Below are positions 52,982 to 64,000 of a stretch of DNA of 64,000 nucleotides, piece by piece. The position numbers and the translations under genes are program-made. The notes under the pieces are model-generated. The model worked only from the letters and a program-made list of their open reading frames with translations, was not told the origin of the DNA and searched no databases. Position 1 is the stretch's first letter, and every line of letters begins with the position of its first letter. This DNA is from Polychytrium aggregatum (lineage: Eukaryota > Chytridiomycota > Chytridiomycetes > Polychytriales): contig NW_026516266.1 in NCBI RefSeq assembly GCF_025602895.1, forward strand, positions 186,001-250,000. Direction: 5' to 3'.

Positions 52982-55900
52982 CTACGCGTCCTTATCTTCC
53001 TTGGCAGGGACGCTTGCGCTGTTGATGTCTTCCAAGAATTGCTGTGTGGGGCTGGAAGGTCGGCTCGGCATAGGGCTATTGTTGATGTTGTCAATCACCT
53101 TCTGCGTTGGAGATGCAGAACGGCTCGGCATCGGGCTACTGTTGATCTCGACAATGAGTTTCTCGGCTGGCGATAACCGCGATTTAGGACGGGACAATGA
53201 TACAGAAAACAAATTAGTCAGCAGTTGCAGCTGCAGCCGCGCTTTTACCCCACCCTCTCAGGTTGTTGAAAGCGTATATCTGCTAAGGATCCGATCCCAG
53301 GCAGATGCCGCATCGGCCATTGGCAGCAAGAATCAGACACAAACCCTCTGCAAACAGATCGCCGTGCTCATATTCCTCGTCCTCGTCGTCCTCGTCGTCT
53401 TCCTCTTCTTCGTCTTCATCGCCTTCACCAGCGGCGTCGGGCTTCTGAGCATCGGTAGCGTCGGTAGCGTCTGTAGCGGCGGGAGCTGCATCGGCGTCTT
53501 TGGAGCCAGCCGTGCTCTCTGAGCCTGCAGCAGCGGCAGCGCTCGCTGCGCCTCTGGCTTTCTTCGAACGGCCCCGGGTTCGGGTTGTCCACTGGAGACC
53601 ACCCTTCCACAGAGCCTCCATCATTTCCTTTCCTACCGCCCGAGTGACTTCGACGGTGGTCTTTGTGGTTTCGTGGAGGACAAAGGTCTGGGCAAAGCCT
53701 GTATCAAAATAGTCCGTAAGGAGGGTATCGCCCAAGATAAGCTCCCGAAACGTCGAAACGGGAATCGAGAAGTTGGTCTCCGAAAGCGGTGTCTCAGAGT
53801 TGGCGGCATCAGCGTTGAGTTGAAAAGCAACGTTCAGCAGATTGGAGACGGAGTTGAGATGAGTGTCGCCTTCCTCGAGACGGAAGAGGAAGAGCAATGA
53901 CTCGGAAAGGTGGATGATTTGTTCTTTGGAGATGACATTGTCGCCGTCGTCGTCGTGGATCGCAAAGAACAGATCGATCCTCCCCATCAGATCCGAGTGG
54001 ATAATCTTTCCAAGGCCAATCACAATATCTTGAAAATCAACAAACCCATCGCCGTTGCGGTCGAAAAGCCTGTGAAACATGCTGGTCATGAATGCCTTTC
54101 CGACCAGGGGCCGGTCGCGATACTGTGCCTCTTCCAGGTTGGCGGCCCAGGCGGCGACCTGACCGAGGTACTGGCAAAACTGATTAGGATCAAGACGATC
54201 GCTCGATTTTTGAGATTGCTGTGTCTCGTAGTACTGGATGGAATAGTACTGATCACACAAAAACAGGAGTTCGTCCTTGGTGAATCTGGAGGTCGAGTTG
54301 AGATTGCGAATGACACTCCGCTTGGCGTAGAGATCCAACCCGTGAACGACTTTGAGGTGATGGGTCTTGCGAAGATCGACGATCATGTCATGGGTGATCA
54401 TCTGGAACTCTCGGTACGCCGTCTGTATCAGGTGGCTGAACTTGGTCATCGACTTTGCGGATCCGTCGGATGATGCCACGACTTCGCCAAGCTGAGCAAA
54501 GTAGCCTTTGAACACATTGCTACAGTGGGGTCACAGATGCGGGTGCAAGAAGACTTAGTGGTCAGCTACGACGTGCATCAAGATGGCTGCCAAGGCACCG
54601 CAATAGTTACATGAGTTCCCCTTCGTCGCGAGCTTTGAGGAGCGCATCACCGTTGGTCTTGAGGATAGCCAAGCTGCACGTTTATCGTTTGTCAGAATCG
54701 GTGTGGTTGATGGAGAAAAGTGCGTATGTGGGAGGGGACGATGGTCGATTTTAGTTGAGGAGGTGGCGGTGCTCCAACAACTTGGATTGACTTGCCAATC
54801 CATTTGTAACGAGACTACTCACCCGATCTGGAAGAGAACCTGATACCACCAAGCATTGAGGGAAGAGCGGAATCGAGTCAGCGACTTTTTTGTTTGTTTG
54901 TTTTACTCGCATTCAAGGGGAAAGAAGACGCTGGGCATTGGTAAACCTCATTTGAGGCAAATACCTTGGGACCTTCCATGAAAAAGCAATCCAGGATCCT
55001 CAGTACGAACGGGAGCGGGAGCGAGTTGATGTACAGGCTCAAGAACCAGGGCAGACACGCCACCGAGAGTTGAATCTCGTACTTTTTCAAATGCTGGGCA
55101 AGCATTGGCATGTACTTTGCAGCCTGCGCAGAGTCACGGCGTCAGTATGGGCTCTGTGCCTTGGAGCGAGAAGGGACCTGGCAGCTGTGAATGAGGGCGG
55201 GTGGCGCGTTTGTTCGATCATGAGCTGCATCCAGAATAGAAACCGACCAGTGTTTCGAACACCTGATTGTCGACCACGGCGCCGACCATGTTGACGCTAG
55301 TGGGAAATGCAAAGATGGTTGACAACACAAGCAAACAGGGCAAGGCTGTTCCTCTGATCAGGCCGCTGGATTACGCTGAGTCATCGTACCTATAGTACCC
55401 AGGCAAAAAGCTATCGCAAAGCACCGTGAGAACCCAGAACGCCTGCTCCTCGGTCAAATAGATGAGAAGCACACTGGCGACAATGTTCATAGCTTGACAG
55501 TATCCAAGTTCGGGGTCGTGGAACGAGTACGCCTGTGGGCATCATAGGTTGTAGTGAGCTGCGTTCCCTTTCAATCGAGATAGTACCAGCCCACGATCCA
55601 GGATGACACCTCAGAAGCGCACTCACATAGAGCGTTCGACGCAGGGCGCTGATTCCTTCCTCATTTTGGTACCCACTGTACTCGGGTAGACTCCTGGGTG
55701 GCGGTCGCTATCAGCGACGGAAAGACTCGAGCCAGTCGACAGGATGACGCCTGGATTTGGGGTATCGCTGAAGCCACAGGGAGCATATAGACTTGCCTGT
55801 TCAAGTCCTTCTCAATCTCTTCCGTCGAAATGGATGTTCGCCCGGCATTTTCTTCGTGCAGGCGCTCGTAGTAGCCATTGTTGATATATCTACAAGAGCC

Positions 55901-58900
55901 ACTCGTCACCACACTGACACAAGACTCAAACCCAGGTCGACAGTAATCAACCAGAATGCTCCGATGAGAGGGAACGACACCACTACCTTTTGTAGATTGC
56001 TCCACTCGAGACCTCCCAGATTTCGCCTTGATATGTAAGCACCAACCGGCAGGGCAACATTGACGACATACCATTCCATGAGTATGATTAATCACCAAAG
56101 TCAACACATGGATACGTTACCGAGGCGTCGACGAAACAGGAGAGTGGAGTGTCCAAATTTCAGTCAACCACCACTGTTCCAAACGAGGCTCTTGGCAAGC
56201 GACCGTCATACCTCGGAGTGTATTGGGAAGTCCGACCCGAACCAACTTGATGAACGTCGGAAGGCGGATGAGGGTCAAATTGCGGCCGAACTCTGGGTGT
56301 TGTCCAGCACAAAGAAAAGAGATAATGACAGTGTGACATGTTAGTTTTATCGATTCCACCAAAGTACCGATGCTATGTGCAGCATATTCACATACCATTG
56401 AAGTATGCGAGCCAGAATTTGATCTTGTTCCGTTCCTTGACCCTGCGTGGGCGTACGGCAAGAGCAATGCCAAAATGGTGCGAGGTATCGGTCAGCGGCT
56501 CCCTGCATCTCAATGAGAATGACCGAAGCTCTACCATTACAGACCGAGCGGGTCGGAAAGCCAGGTGTGATACTGGTGCGAGGTATTGCTCAAACAAGCA
56601 AACCCCGGGTGTTGGTGCAGCGTCGGGCATGACTTGGCGTCCACGCTTACTTTTTCAGCTCGACGTAGCCAAATTTGAGACCAAGGCCACCACGGACAAT
56701 CTCGCGATTGTTGATCAGATCCTCGGAAGAACATGTGAGCAAAAAGGGCTTCAGGAGCTTCATGAGATGGACATGATACTGGAGCTTCTCCTTGAGGATG
56801 TCGCAGAAGGCGTCCGAGCTTTTCTTGTCGCTGGCCATCTGGAAGAGAAGCTTGAGCTTATGCCAAAGGGTGATTGCAATCGTCGAGGTCTGTGAGCTGA
56901 TGCGCTCGACTCGCTTGATTGCGTAGAAAGGGATGACGAGCTGGCACTGGTTTTTGGTCGTGGTTTGGAAGCACAAGAACATTTCCGAAAGGTAGATCTG
57001 GCCTGAAAGCGTAGTTTGAACTCCTGGGATCGTGCAGCTACCCTGAATTTCTGAAAGCAGCTGCTCATCTGGCGGAAGATTAAACATAGCCTGGAACTTT
57101 TGGTTGCGCTTTTGGGCACTGAGGCTCTGCTTCAAAGGCTGCGATGAGCCGGGAGGGGCGCCCATATTGGATGGTAGCAGCTGCGAGCTGTCATCGGCAG
57201 CTTCCCAGGATAATCCAGGGGCAGGATCGGTTGTAGTGCTCTTGAGAAGACGGTGCATGGCAAGATTGGTCACATGCTCAAGCAGTTCAAAGGTCTCATC
57301 GCGGTTGAAAAGATTGGAGAAATAGTGCTAGTTGGGGTGGCGCGTTATGATTGCGAAGTGGGCCGGGGCACAAGAAGCACGACGAAGGGGGGTCAGTCGG
57401 GTAGCTGATCATCAAGGGCATATATCAAATTCTCGCCAAAGCGTATCGGTGCACAGCATCCGCCTATCAGGAAGCCAGCCAGGCAATGCGACCACCGAGC
57501 TTAGCAGTGCTGTGATGGCCGCAAAGCACATACGAAGGGCACACGGGGACCCTACCTCCTGTTTGTTCTTGGTCACAATCTTGATGGCGTCAGAAAAGAC
57601 ACCCCGCCTTGAGGTATCTTTCGATAGCTCCTCGATGCTCTTGAGCTCAATAACAACCTTGGTTTCAACCCCAAAGATGAACGAGTAGAAGCAAATGTAG
57701 GACATGGAGACGTACATCCAGCCTTGGTTGGTCAGCTTCTTGTGGTACGCACATGAATAGACTGGAATACCAACGGAGTCTGGATTAGATGGGCGACTTG
57801 AAGTTATCCTCGATCGGAGGACGATACGTTACCACCGGCTTGAGCGGCGCGGGAGCAATATAACTGTAGCACCACTTACAGTTGACCAAGCGCTCGGATT
57901 CCGGCAGACGGAAGGTTTGCCGCCAAGCCCTCGAGGCTGCCCGGAACTTGGCATCGGTTGATTTTTCGTCCGTGTCTTGCTCTGCATATCATGCATGGAC
58001 GACAAGCGCAAGAGGTGTGGAGAAGAGCACGATTGAGGCACGGCTGGGGTGAGGAACTGCCCGTTGAATTGCGCAAATCCATGGTACCATCGAAAACACA
58101 CGAAGAGCGCTGTTGGGACTGACCTGTGTTTGTGATGAGTGACTGGAACTTGGAGACAGCAAAGGCTTCCTTGTCGAGAGGATCCTCGAGCTCAGCAAGC
58201 TCGGGCATGAGCGTAGCTGGATTGCAGAGGTAGACAATGTGGCGGAATGATGAGTTCGTCTTGGCGCCGTACCGTCATCAATATACAGCCAAGGCACGGT
58301 CTAGATGACAACTTCGACAACGGGGCATACCAACGACCCAGGCCCAATCTTGCTCGATAAGCTTCAGCGTGTCGGCCGTCTAAATCGAATAACGATATGA
58401 GCATTGGATATCGACACAGCCCTAAAGAGCGTCTGGAGCGAGCACCGCCAAAACAGCAGAGCCTCCGTCGCCGTCTGTTCGCGATGCTGGCTGATAGGTT
58501 GCCAGAGAGGCAGCAACATCGAAACAGGTCAAGTACTCACGGCTACAAGATAGCCAGTGTCGCTACTCTCAGCACTCCGAAGGATGATTCGGAACGGAGG
58601 CTGCTTGGTGTCGAACCTGCAGGGTTATTGTTTTGAACGCATGTTTACCCAGACTGTGAGCATCGCAGCAACAAGCTCCAGCGGCCTTTTGAAGCGAGCG
58701 GAAGCTGCACCGTGACATGATGGAAGCTGCGATGAATCGAGCGACCAGGCAGTGCACGACACAGATGCCGGCGAGCTGCATGCTGAGCAGACGGCCCGCA
58801 GACTCTTGAGAAACAAGGCATCAAGCCCCGGGCGCGATGCCAGGGGTATGGAAGCAGAGCACCGGGCAGAACGCGAAGGACGGGCTTTACACATTCTGGA

Positions 58901-59036
58901 TGGTCGATAAGACCGATTTCCACAGGGCTCCGTTTGACTGCTCCTTGAGCTTCTGCAGTATGAAGAGCTCGTTTTCTTTGAGAGCCTCCCAGTAGGCGGA
59001 CGGCGTGATGTCCGTGGGCGTTGGAACCACCCACAT
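52982..59036 (-). CDS. Rab GTPase-activating protein, TBC1D8/9-Gyp2 type
   Basis: Cytoplasmic Rab GAP, 1153 residues, nineteen exons: 58891-59036, 58541-58616, 58331-58379, 58124-58216, 57880-57975, 57556-57761, 56651-57327, 56396-56442, 56212-56292, 55987-56026, 55797-55889, 55627-55693, 55390-55532, 55248-55296, 54965-55123, 54823-54839, 54611-54673, 53345-54519, 52982-53166. Starts MWVVP as the family does. GRAM 1 lies at about 155-220 ([16 protein letters not shown]) and GRAM 2 at about 300-370. The TBC domain (about 480-700) has both catalytic fingers: IEKDLNR (Arg535, IxxDxxR) and GYCQ (Gln570, YxQ). EF-hands are near 855 ([12 protein letters not shown]) and 890 ([12 protein letters not shown]). 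The acidic tail ends with two SPMPSR.(A/S)SPTQ repeats. The last intron is the least certain; reading on would stop at 53283. Confidence 0.94.
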
Positions 59037-59344
59037 GGCGGGCTCGTGGCGGGTCGGATTCGGCAGGGCAGAGGGGGTGCCGCCCACGATCGCCAGCGCC
59101 GATGTTGGAAGCAACAAGCCCAGCGAGCGAGGTGCGAGAGGATAGCGAGAGGCGCCTCGCGAGAGCAGATACGAGAGCAGCCGGATCGAATGCTGCAGCC
59201 GGATCGAGTGTGCCGCACACGCCTCCCTTGCATTTCCCTCTCGCCTTTCGGGTCAAATCGCTGTCGCCCATCCATCACCAGCAGCGTCGCCAGCAGCATC
59301 GCCAGCAGCATCGCCAGCAACGTCGCCAGCAGCAGCGTCCCGGC
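59037..59344. promoter_or_regulatory. Divergent promoter, TBC protein / YIP1
   Basis: 308 bases. Includes imperfect 12-bp repeats gccagcagcatc (59276-59337) just above the YIP1 start codon, probably in its 5' leader. Confidence 0.55.
59276..59337. repeat. 12-bp tandem repeat upstream of YIP1
   Basis: About five imperfect gccagcagcatc units, ending about eight bases before the YIP1 ATG. Confidence 0.85.
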
Positions 59345-60685
59345 ATGTCGGCTCTCTTTGACCAGAATCCGTACCAGTCGTACTCGGCCGGTGGCCAGGA
59401 GGACTCGCTGCAGTTTACCCAATTCAGCTATGGCGAGCCCTCCGGCGCCTCCTATTCATCCTCATACGCCCACTCGATCCAGCAACAGTCCTACAACCAG
59501 GCCTCGCGGATGCACTCCTCATCGCCGTCCGAGTTTGACTGGAGATCAGCTTTTGGAACTGGTGGTCTGGCTGGGGAGCCGCCTCTGCTCGAAGGTACAT
59601 TTGCCGAGAGCTCTTGACCATGCTGCTCACCTCTGAACCATGCTGCTCACCTCTGAACCATGTCGCTCACCTCTTGGCCATGCCGCCGGCGCTAAACGAT
59701 TTATCAGAGCTTGGAATCAACTTTGAGCATATAAAGAACAAGGTGCGTACCAATCATTGTGCACCCATCAAAACCTTTCAGGAGGTGTGAGGGTAGCAGG
59801 TCCCTACGTCCAGCTTCCCAGACTCGACCACAGAGCGGCGCATTTGGCAAGGGGCCCACATCGCGGGGGCGGCCATCGCCCACGTCAGGCAGCGCCTCAT
59901 TCTGACGACATCCGCCTCGTCTATCCCCATTTCTCCCATTCGCTCGATTCGGCATTGCTGCCCATACCTCAAACGGCCTCGCTATGGTCTCCGATGGTGT
60001 CTCAGAGCCTCACGGTTCTCAACCCCTTCACGAACGTCGATCAGCACATCATGGACGATACCGATTTGGCCGGGCCGCTCATTTTCCTCGGGCTCTTTGG
60101 CGGTTTTTTGCTGCTGGTATGTAGACAGCTTCTCAAGCGTTAGCTGTCTTGACGGCCGACGCAGGGCTGCCCAGACCCTGCAAGCAAAGCTCCGTTTCCG
60201 GCCGCTGGCGTCAGCGTATTCCCGATTAACCTGCCTCGCCTGGACACAGTCGGGCAAGCTTCACTTTGGATACATTTACGGCGTTGCTATGCTCGGCTGC
60301 GCTTCGATGTATGTCATCCTCAACCTAATGAGCACCGACGGCATCGACGTTTCGAGAGCAACCAGCGTTCTTGGATATTGTTTGCTGCCGATGGTGCTGC
60401 TGAGCTCAAGCACAGCCCTTCTCCAGCTCAGGTGAGCAGCCTTCCAGGAGCAGACGGTTGCATCCCACCGCATACTCTGACTCTGGCTTGCTCTACATCT
60501 CCAACGGCAGCGGCTTTGGCCTCGGCATCATCGGATTCGCTTTGACGTGCGTGTCGGTTCTCTGGTGCACGTATTCGGCCTCCCTCATGTTTGTTACGGT
60601 GCTACGCATGAAGGAGCAGCAGCTCCTGGTGGCCTATCCTGTCGGCCTGCTCTACAGCGCCTTTGCCCTACTGGCGATGCTGTGA
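59345..60685 (+). CDS. YIP1: YIP1/YIPF5 Golgi-ER transport membrane protein
   Basis: Five exons, 250 residues: 59345-59594, 59708-59742, 60006-60116, 60250-60431, 60511-60685. Integral membrane protein of early secretory vesicles that binds Rab/Ypt GTPases and supports ER-Golgi transport (family knowledge). The N-terminal half is a soluble Gln/Ser/Tyr-rich cytosolic part. The family signature follows: PPLLEELGINFEHIKNK, VLNPF.NVDQHIMDDTDLAG and GKLHFGYIYGVAMLG. About five hydrophobic spans lie between residues 110 and 250, with the protein ending after the last. Length is normal for Yip1. A 20-bp tandem repeat lies in intron 1. Confidence 0.97.
59617..59676. repeat. 20-bp tandem repeat in YIP1 intron 1
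   Basis: Three copies of accatgctgctcacctctga, the third degenerate. Confidence 0.88.
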
Positions 60686-61152
60686 TGTGCCCGCTGAGAC
60701 ATATGCACCAGGGCCAATAGAACGACCCAATGCAAAAACAGGATTTGATTCCAGAGAATCATTGGTCCGCTTTCCAAGGTGACAGCGTTGAAAGACAAGG
60801 CAGCACACTGTTGCTTTCGGGAAAAGCACGGCCAACAACGACCAAGTGGGTTGAATCATCTCCCGGAGCGCCCGTCTCATGGCGCCGGTCCGGCCAATAT
60901 TCCGACATCGCTGCGATCGATATCTCATCGGCCGGGTGCATGCGTCACAGCAGCGGCACAAGCGCGGACCAGCGCCACATCATTCCATCCGCCTGCTTCG
61001 TCTGGGATGGGTCACGTGCCATTCGGCTGATCCGGCACCGAGCCCGTTCAAGCCGATTGACCCAGCGTGCTTGCTGTTCCGCTCGGTCGCATTCCACCGA
61101 CTGCAGCCAGCCGAAAGCCAGACACCGAGGAACCGTCGATCCATCAGAAAGC
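60686..61152. promoter_or_regulatory. Spacer and promoter region, YIP1 to NCS6
   Basis: 467 bases between same-strand genes; no TATA box or polyadenylation signal stands out. Confidence 0.45.
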
Positions 61153-63359
61153 ATGGCACCCAAGATTTGCGTGATATGCTCCGCCGAACGAGCCGTCCTG
61201 AAACGGCCCAAGACCGGTCAGCAGCTCTGTCGAGAGTGCTTCTACACCGTATTTGAAACCGAGATCCACGAAGCCATCGTCGACAATAACCTGTTTGCTC
61301 GTGGAGACAAGGTTGCCATTGGCGCATCCGGAGGCAAAGGTGGGTGCTGTCTCAGATCTGACGATTTGGGCTGCAGTGGATCGATCCGTTGGCCGCCGAG
61401 ACCCAAACACGGCCTGGAGGCAGCCACTTTGGGGCATGCAGATCTCTGGGGGCATGCAGATCTCTGGGGGCATGTAAATCTTTGGTGGATGAGATTGAGG
61501 TCTGTGGCTCTCGTGACACGCTGTTGCTAATATCGAGCCTTGGCAACATACTGTGACCCCGTATGCGCTCGTCGGCATCGGTCTTAGACTCGACGGTGCT
61601 CGCTCATGTCATGAAAACCCTGAATGAGCGATATGATTATGGACTCGAGCTCTTCCTGTTGTCTGTTGATGAGGGCATCAATGGCTATCGAGACGACTCG
61701 CTCGAGGTGAGGATCCGGGATTCAGATGTCCCAGCGGCGCTATCGTCACCGATTCAGGCACAGAACCGACTGCTCGATGCAGGTGCCGGCCAACACAAGC
61801 TGTCCTTGAATCAGTCGCCTCGAGTGGTAGTTCATTCTATCTGCCAGGAGGCTTCCCTACTGCAGGCCTGCCGCCACGGCATTACTCCACATGGTCACCC
61901 AGGCCGATACTACCACGACGCATCTGACGAAATGGCTGTGATCTTGATCATGACTCAACATCCACAATGACTCAACATCCACAATGACTCAACATCCACA
62001 GACCGTCAAGAGAAACAAGGAGCAGTATCAGCTTCCCCTGCTGATTGTGTCGTATGAACAACTCTATGGTTGGACGATGGACCAGATTGTGGAGGAAGTC
62101 GGTTTGAAAAACAACTGTAAGGAACGGCTCGTGCTCGTCGAGAGCAATCGGATTCATTCTCGCAACAGCGACTCTAATCAATCCCCTTGACCCAGGCACA
62201 TTTTGTGGTGTCTTTAGACGGCAGGCGCTTGACCGAGGAGCCGCCATGCTCAAAGTCGATCATATTGTGACGGGACACAATGCCGACGACATTGCCGAAA
62301 CCGTTCTGATGAACAGTAAGGATCGCTTTGAGACACGCTGACATTTGCTGCGTCTTCAGAGCAGTTGGCACAGCTGTATCCTGGCCATCCGCAGCACGAC
62401 CGACTTGTGCTGCACTCTGCGTCACAAGAATCGAATGAACGAGGGGTGGATATGGATGCGATCGGCAAGAGGGAGCCTTTACGAACACGTACATACAGCA
62501 CTCGTGGGGTGCTCAAATACTGATAGCTCGAAACGGCGTGGACCTACGACCGTCCTTCAGTCCTTCGCGGCGACATTGCCCGACTGCAGCGATGCACGGC
62601 CATCAAGACACTAACGGATGACTCGATACCGAGGTCCAAGCCCTTCAAATACACATACGAGAAGGAAATTGTGATGTATGGCGCTCGCGAGCCCATCTGT
62701 CTGTCTCTCGGCCGCCGCTGGTGTTGGGGCTGCACCTTGACACTGCTTATGCGCCGTCGTACCTAGGTATGCCTATTACAAGAAGCTCGACTACTTCTCG
62801 ACCGAGTGCACATACTCACCGAATGCCTACAGAGGATACGCCCGTGTCTTTCTCAAAGATCTCGAATCGATTCGACCAAGTGCGATTCTTGGTGAGTGAG
62901 CGAGGAAGGGTGGAGCGCAGGTTGCCATGACGAGCATGATCTGCCTTGTGCATGCATCGACGCAATCGAGCAACTGCAAGCATTCTATCGAAGGAAACAA
63001 CGCCATTTCCAAGTCCTTAAACGAGCAGGCTTCGCTACGGCACTGGCTTTATGCTAATTGCGGAGGAAATGGCTGTGTGTACGGCATGTGGATGTAGACA
63101 TTATCCACTCTGGAGAAGCCTTTGAGCTGCGAGAGGAAGTTAAATCCAAGATGCCTGTCCAAAGTATGTTTATTGGTCGCGCTTGCCTCAGCGGCACCGC
63201 ATCGACTCGGGTGTCGATGCGACAAAGATCACCAGTGCTGACCACGACAGCGATTGTGTTTGCTCAGGCAACTGCGAACGCTGTGGATATATCTCAAGCA
63301 ACAAGCTGTGCAAGTCATGTATGCTGCTTGATGGGCTGAACAAAGGGGCCCCCAGGTAG
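61153..63359 (+). CDS. NCS6: Cytoplasmic tRNA 2-thiolation protein NCS6/CTU1
   Basis: Eight exons, 312 residues: 61153-61339, 61588-61706, 62002-62116, 62196-62315, 62561-62675, 62767-62891, 63098-63163, 63268-63359. ATP-pyrophosphatase that, with Ncs2/Ctu2, thiolates the wobble uridine U34 of Lys, Glu and Gln tRNAs using sulfur from Urm1. N-terminal zinc site CVIC...CREC (residues 6-29). The PP-loop SGGKDS (about 59-64) is formed across intron 1. Catalytic-type CTFC is at 141-144 and [14 protein letters not shown] follows. The C-terminal zinc ribbon CERCGY...CKSC ends in the family tail [11 protein letters not shown]. Introns 1 and 2 carry tandem repeats. Confidence 0.97.
61431..61486. repeat. 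18-bp tandem repeat in NCS6 intron 1
   Basis: Three units of gggggcatgcagatctct, the third degenerate. Confidence 0.88.
61951..62001. repeat. 17-bp tandem repeat forming the NCS6 intron 2 acceptor
   Basis: Three units of tgactcaacatccacaa. The last unit ends in cag, which is the 3' splice site used by the exon at 62002. Confidence 0.92.
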
Positions 63360-64000
63360 GTGTTAGGCAAACGCAGCTATTCAGGATTCGGGGCCTTGCG
63401 TTCTTCAGGATCGTTGGACAGAGCGCTGGGGAACCTTGGAGTTTCGCCGTCGTCGCTGCTAATGAACAATACATTGATGTGTTGCTATACCCACACAGGA
63501 TCGCGCTGGGATAGATGCCATTTTCATCTTGTGCAGCAGAGCGGTGCATATGCAGGCTCGATGATGGCAGGTGACCGTCGACTGGAGCGGTGTATTCAGG
63601 GAATCCGATCTGATCAATGCGGAAATACAGCATGTTTGGAGCGAGACGGAGCGGTGCCAATTTGCGCTCTGCCGTGCGCCAACCACTGCCTGCTGTTGGC
63701 TCGGGAAGCATAGTCTTGGGATGCAATATGCATTCGACCCTTCGGGCAGCTCTGTAGTTTCTCGACCTCCGAATCGTTGGATCGACCGAGTCGCCTGCCA
63801 TGTGTTCTGGGCCTTGGGCGTCTGTGTTAGTGGCGGAGCCGTTCAAAGTCCAGGGAATCTCAAGATCCGTGGACTTTGTGCATCCTCCTTCCCTTGCACG
63901 AGGCATTCCCAAAGGCAACCACAACATCAGTCTCCTTTGACACGCTGTTTGATCATGGTGGATCGGTGTATTCATATCAAGAGAAAGTCCCCAATCGACA
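63360..64000. other. Right-edge region without a supportable gene
   Basis: 641 bases. No frame with recognisable domains or splice structure. The minus strand at about 63880-63970 resembles 52700-52790, possibly a decayed mobile-element coding piece. Confidence 0.4.

Noticed and set aside
59624-59690. Possible coding continuation of YIP1 exon 1 through a 20-bp repeat
   Set aside because: A stop follows shortly and the downstream exon at 59708 restores the conserved ELGINFEHI sequence.
1-64000. CRISPR arrays, rRNA and tRNA genes
   Set aside because: Looked for regular spaced repeats, conserved rRNA blocks and cloverleaf ends; none was convincing by eye.

Overview
The window looks like nuclear DNA of a GC-rich fungus, most likely an early-diverging (chytrid-like) one. 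The evidence is intron-rich protein genes with short GT-AG introns, fungal-type orthologues (HRQ1, RPL19, TAF5, NCS6, YIP1, a Bot1/mS45 mitoribosomal protein), and several Ty3/gypsy retroelements with C-terminal chromodomains (chromoviruses). The phylum is inference; no rRNA or marker gene is present to settle it. I see no tRNA, rRNA or CRISPR array.

Region 1, bases 1 to 29172, is almost solid LTR-retrotransposon. Four families occur, named here by letter: A/B (466-bp LTR), C (309-bp LTR), D (385-bp LTR) and E (270-bp LTR). The left half is a stack in which copy A lies in copy C1, C1 lies in the gag of copy C2, and C2 lies in an old copy D1. Copy B (6901-12619) is a separate whole element. 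Element E (12654-29172) carries whole elements C3 (13673-19139) and D2 (21287-27203) inside it. Where both ends are visible, each insertion has a 5-bp target duplication: B aattc, E gacgg, C3 tgcac, D2 tccca. LTR pairs of B, C3, D2 and E read as identical, so these are recent insertions. D and E carry the layout of self-primed (Tf1/sushi type) elements, while B and C share a tRNA-type primer site.

Region 2, bases about 29.2 to 63.4 kb, is gene-dense host DNA. In order it holds: HRQ1 helicase (-), a five-exon conserved, probably mitochondrial protein (+), a BRD7/9-like bromodomain protein (-), ribosomal protein L19 (-), a 48-residue single-span protein (+), mitochondrial ribosomal protein uS19m (-), a PPP1R21/KLRAQ homologue (+), TFIID/SAGA subunit TAF5 (-), mitoribosomal mS45/Bot1 (+), a TBC1D9/Gyp2-type Rab GAP with GRAM domains and EF-hands (-), YIP1 (+) and the tRNA 2-thiolation enzyme NCS6/CTU1 (+). 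The last 640 bases hold no gene I can support.

Exon models were built by hand from reading frame, splice-site sequence and family alignment from memory. Those of RPL19, TAF5, the TBC protein, YIP1, NCS6, PPP1R21 and mS45 are frame-consistent from start to stop. Ribosome, transcription, membrane-traffic and tRNA-modification genes sit side by side, mostly as divergent and convergent pairs, with no sign of a joint pathway. Tandem repeats are concentrated in introns and intergenic DNA, some right against 3' splice sites, and at least two introns appear to use GC rather than GT donors.
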